From contig JBAXTZ010000002.1 in assembly GCA_037129925.1 (NCBI GenBank), forward strand, positions 1-64,000: a stretch of 64,000 nt of DNA, given 5' to 3'. Source of the DNA: JBAXTZ01 sp037129925 (GTDB lineage: Bacteria > Bacillota > Negativicutes > JBAXTZ01). The notes under the pieces were generated by a model, which was not told where the DNA came from, searched no databases, and saw only the letters and a list, made by a program, of their open reading frames with translations. The position numbers and the translations under genes were made by a program. Positions 51,122 to 59,863 of the stretch are shown here, one piece after another. How positions within the stretch are numbered: the stretch's first letter is position 1; every line of letters begins with the position of its first letter.

Positions 51122-52210
51122 ATGGTTGAATCTGGACCGGATACGACAAGCAGACGCTTGACCCGGCAAATAAAATTGGGAAATGTGTTAATCGGCGGCG
51201 GAGCACCTCTGTCGGTGCAGTCGATGTGCAATACCAAAACGCACGATGTTGCTGCAACTGTTGAACAGATTAAACGGATGGAAGCTTGTGGCTGCGATAT
51301 TGCCAGAGTTGCTGTTCCGGATATGTTAGCAGCCGAAGCTATTACCGCGATTCGTAAGCAAATTCATATTCCGCTAGTTGCCGATATCCATTTTGATTAT
51401 CGATTGGCGCTCAGAGCGGCAGAAAATGGCATTGATGGTCTGCGAATTAATCCGGGAAATATAGGCGGCATGGAAAATGTTCAAGCAGTAGTGGCTAGCG
51501 CCAAGAAGCATGGCATTCCAATCCGAATCGGCGTTAACGCCGGTTCGTTGGAAAAGGAACTTTTGCAAAAATACGGCCGCCCAACGGCTGAGGCGCTGTG
51601 CGAGAGCGCGCTTGGGCATATTAGATTGCTCGAACAATGTGATTTTTACGCTATCAAGATTTCATTAAAAGCGCACGACGTGCCATTAACCATCGCGGCT
51701 TATCGCAATATGGCCCAAATGTGCGACTACCCGCTGCATGTCGGAATTACTGAGGCCGGAACGTTGAAGTCCGGGGTGATAAAATCGGCAGTTGGTATTG
51801 GCGCATTACTTGCCGAAGGTATTGGCGATACAATTCGTGTGTCATTAACCGGCGACCCGGTACAAGAAGTGAAAACCGGAAATGAAATATTGAAATCGCT
51901 GGGTATGAAGGTATATGGTCCGGAATTAATATCTTGTCCGACCTGTGGACGGACGAATATTGATTTGATTGGATTGGCAGAACGGATAGAACGGCGGTTA
52001 GAAGGCATTACTATCCCGATAAAAGTCGCAGTTATGGGCTGTGTGGTAAACGGACCGGGCGAGGCGCGTGAAGCTGACGTCGGTGTTGCCGGTGGTCTTG
52101 AATATGGTATTGTTTTTCGCCGGGGTGAAGTGATCAAAAAAGTGCCGGAAGCCGAATTGGAAGACGAATTATTTAAAGAAATCGAGAGGATTTGTAATGA
52201 GAGCAAGTAA
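51122..52210 (+). CDS. ispG: 4-hydroxy-3-methylbut-2-enyl diphosphate synthase
   Basis: IspG catalyses the penultimate MEP pathway step with a [4Fe-4S] cluster. The 362-residue TIM-barrel protein has the short bacterial form: SVQSMCNTKTHD, VADIHFDYRLAL and LRINPGNIG. The cluster-binding cysteines are in ISCPTCGRTNID and MGCVVNGPGEAREAD. The stretch before it (AAGTAAGAGGTAAGAAGTAAG) is a short purine-rich repeat; a classical Shine-Dalgarno is only AGAGG. Its last 14 bases overlap proS. Confidence 0.95.
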   Translation: MVESGPDTTSRRLTRQIKLGNVLIGGGAPLSVQSMCNTKTHDVAATVEQIKRMEACGCDIARVAVPDMLAAEAITAIRKQIHIPLVADIHFDYRLALRAAENGIDGLRINPGNIGGMENVQAVVASAKKHGIPIRIGVNAGSLEKELLQKYGRPTAEALCESALGHIRLLEQCDFYAIKISLKAHDVPLTIAAYRNMAQMCDYPLHVGITEAGTLKSGVIKSAVGIGALLAEGIGDTIRVSLTGDPVQEVKTGNEILKSLGMKVYGPELISCPTCGRTNIDLIGLAERIERRLEGITIPIKVAVMGCVVNGPGEAREADVGVAGGLEYGIVFRRGEVIKKVPEAELEDELFKEIERICNESK

Positions 52211-53894
52211 ATTATACGCGCCTACTTTGCGTGAAGTTCCGGCGGAGGCCGATATTGTCAGTCACCAATTATTAATGCGTGCCGGTTATATTCGCAAAGC
52301 GGCCGGCGGAATATATAGTTATTTGCCATTGGCGCTTCGGGTGTTGCGGAAGATTGAAGCCATTGTGCGTGAAGAAATGAACGCCGAGGACGCACAAGAA
52401 GTTTTAATGCCGATAACCCAACCAGCCGAAATCTGGCAGGAATCGGGGCGCTGGGATGTATATGGCGACGAGATGTGGCGTCTGAGTGATCGGCACGGCC
52501 GGATGTTTTGTCTTGGACCTACGCATGAAGAGATGATTACTACTTTGGTGAAAATGGACGTACGCTCTTATCGGCAATTGCCGCTTAATTTGTTTCAGAT
52601 CCAAAACAAATATCGTGATGAAATTCGTCCGCGCTTCGGGGTAATTCGTGGTCGTGAATTTATTATGAAAGATGCCTATTCATTTGATAAAGATGTTGCC
52701 GGATTGGCAATAAATTACCAGAAGATGTTCGACGCGTACACGAAAATATTCAGCCGCTGCGGATTGAACTTTCGCCCGGTCGAGGCTGACTCCGGGGCAA
52801 TCGGCGGTAGCGGTTCACACGAGTTTATGGCGTTGTGTGAAACTGGTGAAGGCGGTGTCGTTTTCTGCAAACAGTGTTCTTACGCTGCTAATGATGAAAA
52901 AGCTGAGTTGGCGGTTATCGTTATGCCTGTTGAAACTGAATTGGCATTGCAGATAGTGGATACGCCAAACGTAAAAACAATCGCTGAAGTGGCAGAATTC
53001 TTAAACGTCGAAAATTGCCGCTTAATAAAGTCCGTTGCCTATCATACCGAAACAGGTCCGGTACTGGTATTGATTCGTGGTGATCATCAGGTAAACGATA
53101 TTAAACTCAAAAACAGTTTGGGATGTTTGAATCTGGACATGGCTACGGAGCGGGCAATAGTCGAAGATATGCATAGTATTAGCGGATTTATCGGACCAAT
53201 CGGTTTAAAAGCTGTGAAAATAGTCGCAGATAGTAGCGTAATGAATATGTATAACGCGGTTACTGGCGCGAATGCAACCGATAAACACTATGTTAACGTT
53301 AATCCTAAAAGAGATTTTAAGGCAGATATTGTCACGGATATCCGTTTGATTAAAGCTAACGACCCCTGTCCGCGTTGCGGAGAACCGGTGGAATATGCCC
53401 GCGGCATAGAAGTAGGTCAAGTATTCAAGCTCGGGACAAAGTATTCGCAAGTTCTCGATGCAACTTACTTAGACGAAGCTGGGAAAGCCAAGCCGATGGT
53501 TATGGGGTGCTATGGAATTGGCGTTTCACGGACGATGGCCGCAGTTATTGAACAATGTCATGATAGTAACGGAATAATTTGGCCGGTCAGTATCGCGCCT
53601 TATCAGACTGTAGTTGTGCCAATAAGTGCTAAAGATGCCGAACAAATGACGATTGCCGAGCGTATATACAAGACACTTAGCGATAACGGTATTGAGACTG
53701 TGCTAGATGATCGCAATGAGCGCCCAGGTGTAAAGTTCAAGGACGCAGACTTGATTGGTTATCCGCTGAAAATAACTGTTGGCGGCAAGGCAATCAATGA
53801 AGGTCTTTTGGAAGTTAAAGAACGTAAGAACGGTGAAGTGCATTTTATTGCGGTCGAGAACTTTATTGACGATATCCGAAAGTTGCTGGGGTAG
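52197..53894 (+). CDS. proS: Prolyl-tRNA synthetase, bacterial type with editing insertion
   Basis: The 565-residue class II synthetase has motif 1-3 regions (AGGIYSYLPLALRVLRKIE, FCLGPTHEEMITTL, YRDEIRPRFGVIRGREFIMKDAYSF given in part). A YbaK-like editing domain is inserted at about residues 240-390 (IKSVAYHTETGPVLVLIRGD). The GCYGIGVSRTMAAVIEQ motif and an anticodon-binding domain (from about 465) follow. The ATG overlaps the end of ispG. Confidence 0.96.
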   Translation: MRASKLYAPTLREVPAEADIVSHQLLMRAGYIRKAAGGIYSYLPLALRVLRKIEAIVREEMNAEDAQEVLMPITQPAEIWQESGRWDVYGDEMWRLSDRHGRMFCLGPTHEEMITTLVKMDVRSYRQLPLNLFQIQNKYRDEIRPRFGVIRGREFIMKDAYSFDKDVAGLAINYQKMFDAYTKIFSRCGLNFRPVEADSGAIGGSGSHEFMALCETGEGGVVFCKQCSYAANDEKAELAVIVMPVETELALQIVDTPNVKTIAEVAEFLNVENCRLIKSVAYHTETGPVLVLIRGDHQVNDIKLKNSLGCLNLDMATERAIVEDMHSISGFIGPIGLKAVKIVADSSVMNMYNAVTGANATDKHYVNVNPKRDFKADIVTDIRLIKANDPCPRCGEPVEYARGIEVGQVFKLGTKYSQVLDATYLDEAGKAKPMVMGCYGIGVSRTMAAVIEQCHDSNGIIWPVSIAPYQTVVVPISAKDAEQMTIAERIYKTLSDNGIETVLDDRNERPGVKFKDADLIGYPLKITVGGKAINEGLLEVKERKNGEVHFIAVENFIDDIRKLLG

Positions 53895-53948
53895 ATTTAT
53901 TGATAAAAGCAGCGCGTGCTAAGCAGCGAAATTACGTAAAGAGTGAAT

Positions 53949-55334
53949 ATGAGTAATTATTTGAAATTTCTTGCAAAATTAAGTATCCCCGAGGCAATTA
54001 AAAAAACTTTTCAAGAAGGCGCACTGCAAACAGTTTCGTTTGATGAAAAAACAGGATCCTTGTATTTGAACGTTCTAATCCAAGAATCAATAGATACTGA
54101 ACAGCTTTCGACAATTTCGTTAGCGTTAGCTAAATTGCTTGGTGTTAACCAAGTAGTATTCGAAATCGGGCAGTCAGAAAAAATCAATTATAATGTTTTC
54201 GCAAGTCAGCCACATGAGATGCTAAACGAAGCCGGAGTTGAGTTTCCGGCTATTGTTTGGCGTTCTCTTGTTACTGCTGCAATTAATGTTCAAAATAACC
54301 AAATTATGATTGTTGTCGATAACGATACTGTTGAAAAATTACTGTATGATAATCAAACTATTGAGTTGATAAAACAATTCGTAGTTGAGCATACCGATCA
54401 TGTTTCTCCAGATAGTGTTGAAATAAATATTGTTGTACAAGAATTACCCGAAGACAATAATATGATAGAAGAAGATTTGCGGGCTTCTGAAGCTGAAGCC
54501 GGTTCTATTTCGTTTGATGACAAGGTTAGCGGCAAAAGTTCGCCAAAAAGTTCCGTCCAATTATTCGGCAAGCCCAGCAAGGTCGTCGCAAAACGGATTT
54601 TGGAATTAATTCGTGACGAATCGTCTAATGTCGCGATTGAGGGCAAAATTTTCAAAGTGGAATCGAGAAAAACTGCCAACAAGGCGACAATTATACTTTT
54701 TTCGGTCGTAGACGATAGCGAAGCGTTGAATTGTAAGATATTTATTAGAGCCAACAAAGATGATGACGGGCTAGTTGATCGAATTAAAACAGGACTACTG
54801 GTAAGAATTGTTGGTGATATCAAACGTGATCAATACGACAGCCGCGGCGGCTTGGTTATGGAGCCAAAATCAATTACCGTTTTACCGCCAAAGCCATTAC
54901 GAATTGACGACTGCGAGCATAAGCGGGTGGAATTTCATTGTCATAGTAAAATGAGTTCTTTGGATGCTACAGTTTCGGCTACGGACATTGTCAGTACCGC
55001 AGCACGCTGGGGGCATAAAGCCGTTGCAATTACCGATCACGGAGTGGCGCAATCTTTTCCGGATGCAGCTCGAGCGGCTGCTAAGTATAATAAGTCAGCG
55101 CTAGATGCAGGAGTTGAACATCGTATTAAAGTAATCTACGGGATCGAGGGTTATCTTGTTCACGATGAGTCAATTGATGATGCTAAGGCGCATCTTTATC
55201 ACATTATTATTCTGGCAAAGAATACAGTCGGTCTAAAAAATCTGTATAAGTTGATTTCCGATTCACACTTATTGCGTTACAAAAAGCGACCGCGGATGTT
55301 AATTCGGACATTGAAAAGTATCGCGATGGGTTGA
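53949..55334 (+). CDS. polC: DNA polymerase III PolC-type, N-terminal part (frame broken)
   Basis: This frame carries the PolC N-terminal domains: an N-terminal region (1-200), an OB-fold (about 215-320, IEGKIFKVESRKT and KIFIRANKDD) and the first part of the PHP domain with VEFHCHSKMSSLDA and AVAITDHGVAQSFPDA. After IYGIEGYLVHD the sequence runs directly to HLYHIIILAKNTVGLKNLY. In canonical PolC the 3'-5' exonuclease domain with its FDxETTG motif is inserted there; I find no such motif anywhere. The frame then reads KKRPRML and drifts into a stop, while the homology continues in another frame. The ATG at 53949 is used; a GTG two codons earlier is possible. Confidence 0.88.
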   Translation: MSNYLKFLAKLSIPEAIKKTFQEGALQTVSFDEKTGSLYLNVLIQESIDTEQLSTISLALAKLLGVNQVVFEIGQSEKINYNVFASQPHEMLNEAGVEFPAIVWRSLVTAAINVQNNQIMIVVDNDTVEKLLYDNQTIELIKQFVVEHTDHVSPDSVEINIVVQELPEDNNMIEEDLRASEAEAGSISFDDKVSGKSSPKSSVQLFGKPSKVVAKRILELIRDESSNVAIEGKIFKVESRKTANKATIILFSVVDDSEALNCKIFIRANKDDDGLVDRIKTGLLVRIVGDIKRDQYDSRGGLVMEPKSITVLPPKPLRIDDCEHKRVEFHCHSKMSSLDATVSATDIVSTAARWGHKAVAITDHGVAQSFPDAARAAAKYNKSALDAGVEHRIKVIYGIEGYLVHDESIDDAKAHLYHIIILAKNTVGLKNLYKLISDSHLLRYKKRPRMLIRTLKSIAMG

Positions 55335-57670
55335 TAGTCGGGAGCGCCTGTGAAGCCGGAGAAGTATTTACCGCAATCGCGACCGGTGAAAGCGCTGCTG
55401 AAATCGAACGGATAGCTGAGTTTTATGATTATTTGGAAATTCAGCCAACGGCTAACAATTCCTTTATGATTCGTAAAGGTCAAGCGCGCAATTATGAACA
55501 CTTGCAGTCCTTTAACACTCAGATAGTTAAGCTTGGCGAGTTGCTAAACAAACCTGTATTGGCAACAACTGACGCGCATTTTCTCAATCCTGAAGATGAA
55601 ATATACCGCAGCATAATTCTTGCCGTTAAAGGTATGGAAGATGGTAGTCAGCCATTACCACTATTCTTTCGAACTACTAAAGAAATGTTAGCAGAATTTT
55701 CCTATCTTGGTGAAGCCAAAGCTTTTGAAGTGGTCGTTACTAACACTAATTTGATTGCTGATTCTATTGAAACACTTCAGCCAATACCAAACAAATTGTT
55801 TCCGCCAAAAATTCTTGGCGCTGAAGAAGAAATTAAGCAGATGGCTCTCGATAATGCAAAATTGCAATATGGCGAGCAATTGCCGGAAATTGTCCGTGAG
55901 CGATTGGATTTTGAACTTAGTTCAATAATTGGTCACGGCTACGCGGTTTTATATCTCATTGCCCACAAACTGGTAAGAAAATCCAACGAGGACGGCTATT
56001 TAGTCGGGTCACGGGGTTCAGTTGGCTCATCTTTTGTGGCTACGATGACCGAGATTACCGAGGTTAATCCGTTGCCGCCGCATTGGCTGTGTCCAAAATG
56101 TAAAACTAGTGAATTTGTTATTGACGGTAGTGTGGCAAACGGTTTTGATTTACCGAATAAAAATTGCCTTTGCGGAGCTGTTTTTCAAAAAAATGGACAC
56201 AACATTCCTTTTGCCGTGTTCATGGGCTTTGAAGGCGATAAAACACCGGATATTGATTTGAACTTCTCGGGCGAATATCAAGCGAAGATTCATAAATTCA
56301 CCGAGGAATTATTGGGAAAAGAAAATGTATTTCGGGCTGGAACAATTTCGACAGTGGCCGAAAAGAACGCTTATGGTTTTGTAAAAAAGTACTTTGAAAA
56401 GAAGGGGTTTAGCGCCAGCGAAGCCTATATCGCCTCATTTTCCGAAGGCTGCGTCGGTGTTAAACGCACGTCCGGACAACACCCGGGCGGTTTGATGGTC
56501 GTACCCTATGATATGGAAATATTTGACGTTACTCCGGTGCAATATCCGGCCGAAGCCAAGGACACCGGCATAATCACAACTCACTTTGACTATCATTCTA
56601 TTCATGATGCTTTAGTAAAGCTAGACAACCTTGGTCACGACGTGCCGACGATCATCAAAGACCTAAGTGAAATGTCGAGTATCGATCCCAATAGCGTGGC
56701 CTTTGACGATGTCCTCACGCTCAGTTTGTTTAGCTCGACTGAGGCGGTCGGCCTAACCCCGGAGCAGTTGTTGGGTTCAACTGTGGCGACATTCGGAATT
56801 CCGGAATTTGGCACAAAATTCGTTCGGGAGATGCTCCGCGATACCAATCCCAAAAAATTTAGTGAGTTAGTGCGTATTTCCGGATTCTCTCATGGTACCG
56901 ACGTTTGGCTGGGAAACGCTAAGGACTTAATAGTTAGTAAAACCGCCAAAGTCGGCGAAGTCATTTCCGCACGAGACGATATAATGATTTATCTTATTGA
57001 TAAAGGTTTAGAGCGAAAACACGCTTTTACCATAATGGAAAACGTCCGCAAAGGCAAAGGACTTAGTGCTCTGGACGCGGAAACAATGAAAGCGGCAAAA
57101 GTCCCGAACTGGTATATTGAGTCTTGTCGCAAAATAAAGTATCTGTTTCCGAAAGCCCACGCAGCAGCGTATGTTATGATGGCTTTTCGTATCGCCTATT
57201 TTAAGGTTCACGAACCGTTGCCGTTTTATGCCGCGTCATTTTCGGTAAAAGCTGAAGATTTTGATGCCGAAATGATCTGTAATGGCTTGGAGCGGTTAAA
57301 ACGCGAATACGAGCTACTGGAACGAAAAGGAAAAGAAATCAGTGGCAAGGAAGAAGTTTTGATGCCGATAATGGAGCTGGCAATAGAAATGTATTTACGG
57401 GGCTTTGAGTTTATGCAAGTTGACTTGCAACGTTCGCATTGTAAAAAATTTAGAATTGTTGACGGCAAAATCTTGCCGCCGCTCTGCTCGTTGAGCGGAT
57501 TAGGCGGTAATGCAGCATTGAATATTGAGCGGGAACGTGATGTCCGACCGTTTACGTCCATAGAAGATATGCAAACCAGAGCGCGAATTAATAAGACGGT
57601 TACTGAAGTTATGCGTACTCACGGTTGTCTTGTCGGCATGGATGAAACTGATCAAATGACATTATTCTAA
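55331..57670 (+). CDS. polC: DNA polymerase III PolC-type, C-terminal catalytic part
   Basis: This frame continues PolC homology; it is already open upstream of the listed TTG (NSDIEKYRDG from 55301, then LIVGSACEAGEVF). It contains the rest of the PHP domain, the palm/fingers with a four-Cys zinc finger (WLCPKCK and CLCGA), GSRGSVGSSFV, and the catalytic DIDLNFSGEYQ with FRAGTISTVAEK. The helix-hairpin-helix and C-terminal regions follow (FPKAHAAAYVMMAFRIAYFK, LPPLCSLSGLGGNAA). With the N-terminal part the whole would be about 1240 residues against roughly 1430 for typical PolC. No ribosome-binding site precedes the TTG, so this is not an independently started gene but the second half of a split one. 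Confidence 0.88.
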   Translation: MIVGSACEAGEVFTAIATGESAAEIERIAEFYDYLEIQPTANNSFMIRKGQARNYEHLQSFNTQIVKLGELLNKPVLATTDAHFLNPEDEIYRSIILAVKGMEDGSQPLPLFFRTTKEMLAEFSYLGEAKAFEVVVTNTNLIADSIETLQPIPNKLFPPKILGAEEEIKQMALDNAKLQYGEQLPEIVRERLDFELSSIIGHGYAVLYLIAHKLVRKSNEDGYLVGSRGSVGSSFVATMTEITEVNPLPPHWLCPKCKTSEFVIDGSVANGFDLPNKNCLCGAVFQKNGHNIPFAVFMGFEGDKTPDIDLNFSGEYQAKIHKFTEELLGKENVFRAGTISTVAEKNAYGFVKKYFEKKGFSASEAYIASFSEGCVGVKRTSGQHPGGLMVVPYDMEIFDVTPVQYPAEAKDTGIITTHFDYHSIHDALVKLDNLGHDVPTIIKDLSEMSSIDPNSVAFDDVLTLSLFSSTEAVGLTPEQLLGSTVATFGIPEFGTKFVREMLRDTNPKKFSELVRISGFSHGTDVWLGNAKDLIVSKTAKVGEVISARDDIMIYLIDKGLERKHAFTIMENVRKGKGLSALDAETMKAAKVPNWYIESCRKIKYLFPKAHAAAYVMMAFRIAYFKVHEPLPFYAASFSVKAEDFDAEMICNGLERLKREYELLERKGKEISGKEEVLMPIMELAIEMYLRGFEFMQVDLQRSHCKKFRIVDGKILPPLCSLSGLGGNAALNIERERDVRPFTSIEDMQTRARINKTVTEVMRTHGCLVGMDETDQMTLF

Positions 57671-57687
57671 ATATTTTCTTGTTTTGC

Positions 57688-57716
57688 TTGCTTGCAAGAC
57701 CGTTACAATGTATAAT
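57688..57716 (+). promoter_or_regulatory. Promoter of the rimP-nusA-infB operon
   Basis: TTGCTT and a perfect TATAAT are separated by 17 bases in the gap after polC. Confidence 0.65.
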
Positions 57717-57741
57717 TATGCCATTATTATATACGCTTGCT

Positions 57742-57766
57742 AAAGAGTGGGGATGCCCCACTCTTT
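57742..57766 (+). other. GC-rich hairpin in the rimP leader
   Basis: AAAGAGTGGGG and its exact complement CCCCACTCTTT are separated by ATG only. The T-rich tail is short and interrupted (TTTAATCTT), so it may be a weak terminator or attenuator that controls entry into the operon. Confidence 0.6.
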
Positions 57767-57789
57767 AATCTTATGACCAAGGAGTGTCG

Positions 57790-58248
57790 GTGGATAGACA
57801 AAGTATTGAAAAAAAAGTAGCAGAATTAGTTAGTGAAATTATTTATGGCACCGATTTTGAATTGGTTGATATTGAGTATGTAAAAGAGCGTGACTGGTAT
57901 CTAAGAGTGCTGTTAGACAAGCCGGGCGGAATTATGATGGATGACTGCAGTTTTGTCAGTTCCAAGCTCAATCCGTTGCTGGACACTGTTTTAGATATAC
58001 CGCAGCAGTATTTTTTGGAAGTTTCTTCGCCCGGGCTAGAGCGCCCGTTAAAAACGCTTCGCGATTTTGAGCGAAACTTTGGAAAAAAGGTGAAAATAAA
58101 GTTTTTTGCTCCAATAGAAGGACAAAAGACTTTGGTTGGAGTTTTAAACTCAGCTACGGATGCTGGACTAGAATTGCTTATTGATGAAAATCCCATGCAT
58201 ATAGCTATGGATAAGATTGCTTCAATTAAGCTACATATTGAATTTTGA
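57790..58248 (+). CDS. rimP: Ribosome maturation factor RimP
   Basis: RimP assists 30S assembly. The 152-residue protein has the two-domain plan: VELVDIEYVKE-type segment (here FELVDIEYVKERDWYLRV), DCSFVSSKLNPLLD, and FLEVSSPGLERPLKT. The latter is the most conserved stretch of the family. A GTG start five bases after AAGGAG is preferred to the GTG that overlaps this site. It opens the rimP-nusA-ylxR-ylxQ-infB-rbfA operon. Confidence 0.93.
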   Translation: MDRQSIEKKVAELVSEIIYGTDFELVDIEYVKERDWYLRVLLDKPGGIMMDDCSFVSSKLNPLLDTVLDIPQQYFLEVSSPGLERPLKTLRDFERNFGKKVKIKFFAPIEGQKTLVGVLNSATDAGLELLIDENPMHIAMDKIASIKLHIEF

Positions 58249-58255
58249 GGTTAAG

Positions 58256-59287
58256 ATGCAGGAAAAACTGATTGATATAGTTAAGCAAGTAGCAAAAGAA
58301 AAAAATATTAGCGCCGAAGTAATAATTGAAGCGCTTGAAGCATCGTTAATTATGGCCTATAAGCGCAATTTTGGCTCAGCAAATAATATTCGGATAGTCA
58401 ATAGCGATGGCGACTGGCGGATATTTGCGACTAAGGTTGTCGTGGACGCTGTTGTTGACGCGAAATTTGAAATTGATTTGGCAAGCGCCCAAAAAATCAA
58501 CGTGAAATTTGCGTTAGGCGATGAAATCGATCTGGAAGTAACTCCGAAAGATTTTGGACGCATCGCAGCACAAACTGCCAAACAAGTCATTATTCAGCGA
58601 TTGCGTGATGCTGAACGGAATGTAATCTATGATGAATACACCAATCGGGAAAACGATATTTTGTCCGGGAAGATTAGCAGGGTTGATCAAAAAAACGTCC
58701 ATATTGATTTGGGGCGTACCGAGGCAGTTTTAGCACCAAGTGAGCAAATACCCGGCGAACGCTATGTTTTGGGCGAGCGAATTAAGGCTTATGTACTCGA
58801 AGTTCGTAAAGTATCTAAAGGACCGCAAATTATGGTTTCGCGTACCCATCCAGGACTGCTTAAGCGACTGTTGGAATTAGAGGTTCCGGAAATAAAAGAA
58901 GGGGTTGTTGAGATTAAAGCAATTTCGCGCGAGCCCGGCTCACGCTCAAAAGTTGCAGTATTTTCGAGAAATCCCGAAGTCGATTCGGTCGGAGCCTGTA
59001 TTGGACACAAAGGCTCTCGCGTGCAGATGATAGTCAATGAACTACATGGCGAAAAAATGGATGTCATCCGCTGGTCGGAAGATGTCGCTGAATATATTGC
59101 CGGAGCGCTTAGTCCGGCCAAAGTAATTTCTGTAACGGTTAATGCTGTCGAAAAAACTTCGCGAGTCGTTGTTCCAGATTTCCAACTAAGTTTAGCAATC
59201 GGCAAAGAAGGTCAGAATGCCAGGCTTGCCGCAAAACTTACCGGCTGGAAAATTGACATCAAAAGCGAGTCGCAGGTCTCTGAGTAG
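58256..59287 (+). CDS. nusA: Transcription termination/antitermination factor NusA
   Basis: The 343-residue protein contains the N-terminal RNA polymerase-binding domain (1-125), an S1 domain (about 130-195, LSGKISRVDQKNVHIDLG) and two KH domains (ACIGHKGSRVQMIVNELHGE and SLAIGKEGQNARLAAKLTG). It lacks the acidic C-terminal repeats of enterobacterial NusA, as is normal in Firmicutes. The ATG after GAGG is chosen, because the longer frame would overlap rimP. Confidence 0.96.
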   Translation: MQEKLIDIVKQVAKEKNISAEVIIEALEASLIMAYKRNFGSANNIRIVNSDGDWRIFATKVVVDAVVDAKFEIDLASAQKINVKFALGDEIDLEVTPKDFGRIAAQTAKQVIIQRLRDAERNVIYDEYTNRENDILSGKISRVDQKNVHIDLGRTEAVLAPSEQIPGERYVLGERIKAYVLEVRKVSKGPQIMVSRTHPGLLKRLLELEVPEIKEGVVEIKAISREPGSRSKVAVFSRNPEVDSVGACIGHKGSRVQMIVNELHGEKMDVIRWSEDVAEYIAGALSPAKVISVTVNAVEKTSRVVVPDFQLSLAIGKEGQNARLAAKLTGWKIDIKSESQVSE

Positions 59288-59295
59288 GGGGATAG

Positions 59296-59553
59296 ATGAA
59301 ACACATTCCCGAGAGAATATGCGTCGGGTGCGGCGCCAAATTTCCCAAACGAGACCTGATAAGAATAGTTTTAACGCCCGATGGTGAAGTTGCCATTGAT
59401 GATAATGGCAAGGCGCCGGGACGGGGGGCATATGTTTGTGATAATGAACAATGCATAAAGACGGCTATTAGTAAAAAAAAGTTAGAGCGTTCGTTAAAGA
59501 GCTCTGTTACTGTTGAAATAAAGGAGCAGCTTGTTAATCACGAAAGAAAATAA
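59296..59553 (+). CDS. ylxR: RNase P modulator RnpM (YlxR family)
   Basis: The 85-residue protein has the YlxR signature: IPERICVGCGAKFPKRDLIR, then PGRGAYVCDNEQC and a basic helix. The family binds RNA and in Bacillus the homologue modulates RNase P. It sits between nusA and the L7Ae-like gene, its standard place, and overlaps the latter by 23 bases. Confidence 0.92.
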   Translation: MKHIPERICVGCGAKFPKRDLIRIVLTPDGEVAIDDNGKAPGRGAYVCDNEQCIKTAISKKKLERSLKSSVTVEIKEQLVNHERK

Positions 59554-59863
59554 AATCCTTGCGCTGTTGGGATTTGCCCAAAAGGCCGGAAAAATTCACA
59601 GCGGCGATACAGCAGTTTTGGCAGCGCTTGAATCAAGAAAAACGAAGCTGGTATTAATGGCGCATGACGCTGCTGACAGTACCAGAGATAAACTTATCAA
59701 ACAATGCGCGAGTGATCGCGTCAAACTTATTGAAATATCCAACAAAGACGGTTTGGGAAGCGCTATAGGAAAAGCCCAGCGTGCCGCCGTCGCAATAACC
59801 GATCGAAATTTCGCGCAAGCGATATTAAAACGGTACGAGGATGACTCGGAGGTGTGTCAGTAA
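59531..59863 (+). CDS. ylxQ: L7Ae-family RNA-binding protein YlxQ
   Basis: The 110-residue product has the L7Ae/L30e/S12e fold pattern: LLGFAQKAGKIHSGDTAVLA, KLVLMAHDAADSTRD and IEISNKDGLGSAIGKAQRAAVAI. These proteins bind kink-turn RNA; the exact target of YlxQ is not established. It starts with TTG after AAGGAG inside ylxR and its stop is directly followed by the infB start. Confidence 0.9.
   Translation: MLITKENKILALLGFAQKAGKIHSGDTAVLAALESRKTKLVLMAHDAADSTRDKLIKQCASDRVKLIEISNKDGLGSAIGKAQRAAVAITDRNFAQAILKRYEDDSEVCQ

Noticed and set aside
55278..55290. Programmed -1 frameshift at C-AAA-AAG in polC
   Set aside because: Slippage there would replace the family-conserved KKRPR with KKATA, although the new frame is open. 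The conserved RPR in the original frame points to a base lost after it, and no stimulatory stem was evident.
59465..59553. Second possible start for YlxQ after the ylxR stop
   Set aside because: The TTG inside ylxR has AAGGAG at good spacing and gives the full L7Ae N-terminus; later starts would cut the first strand.
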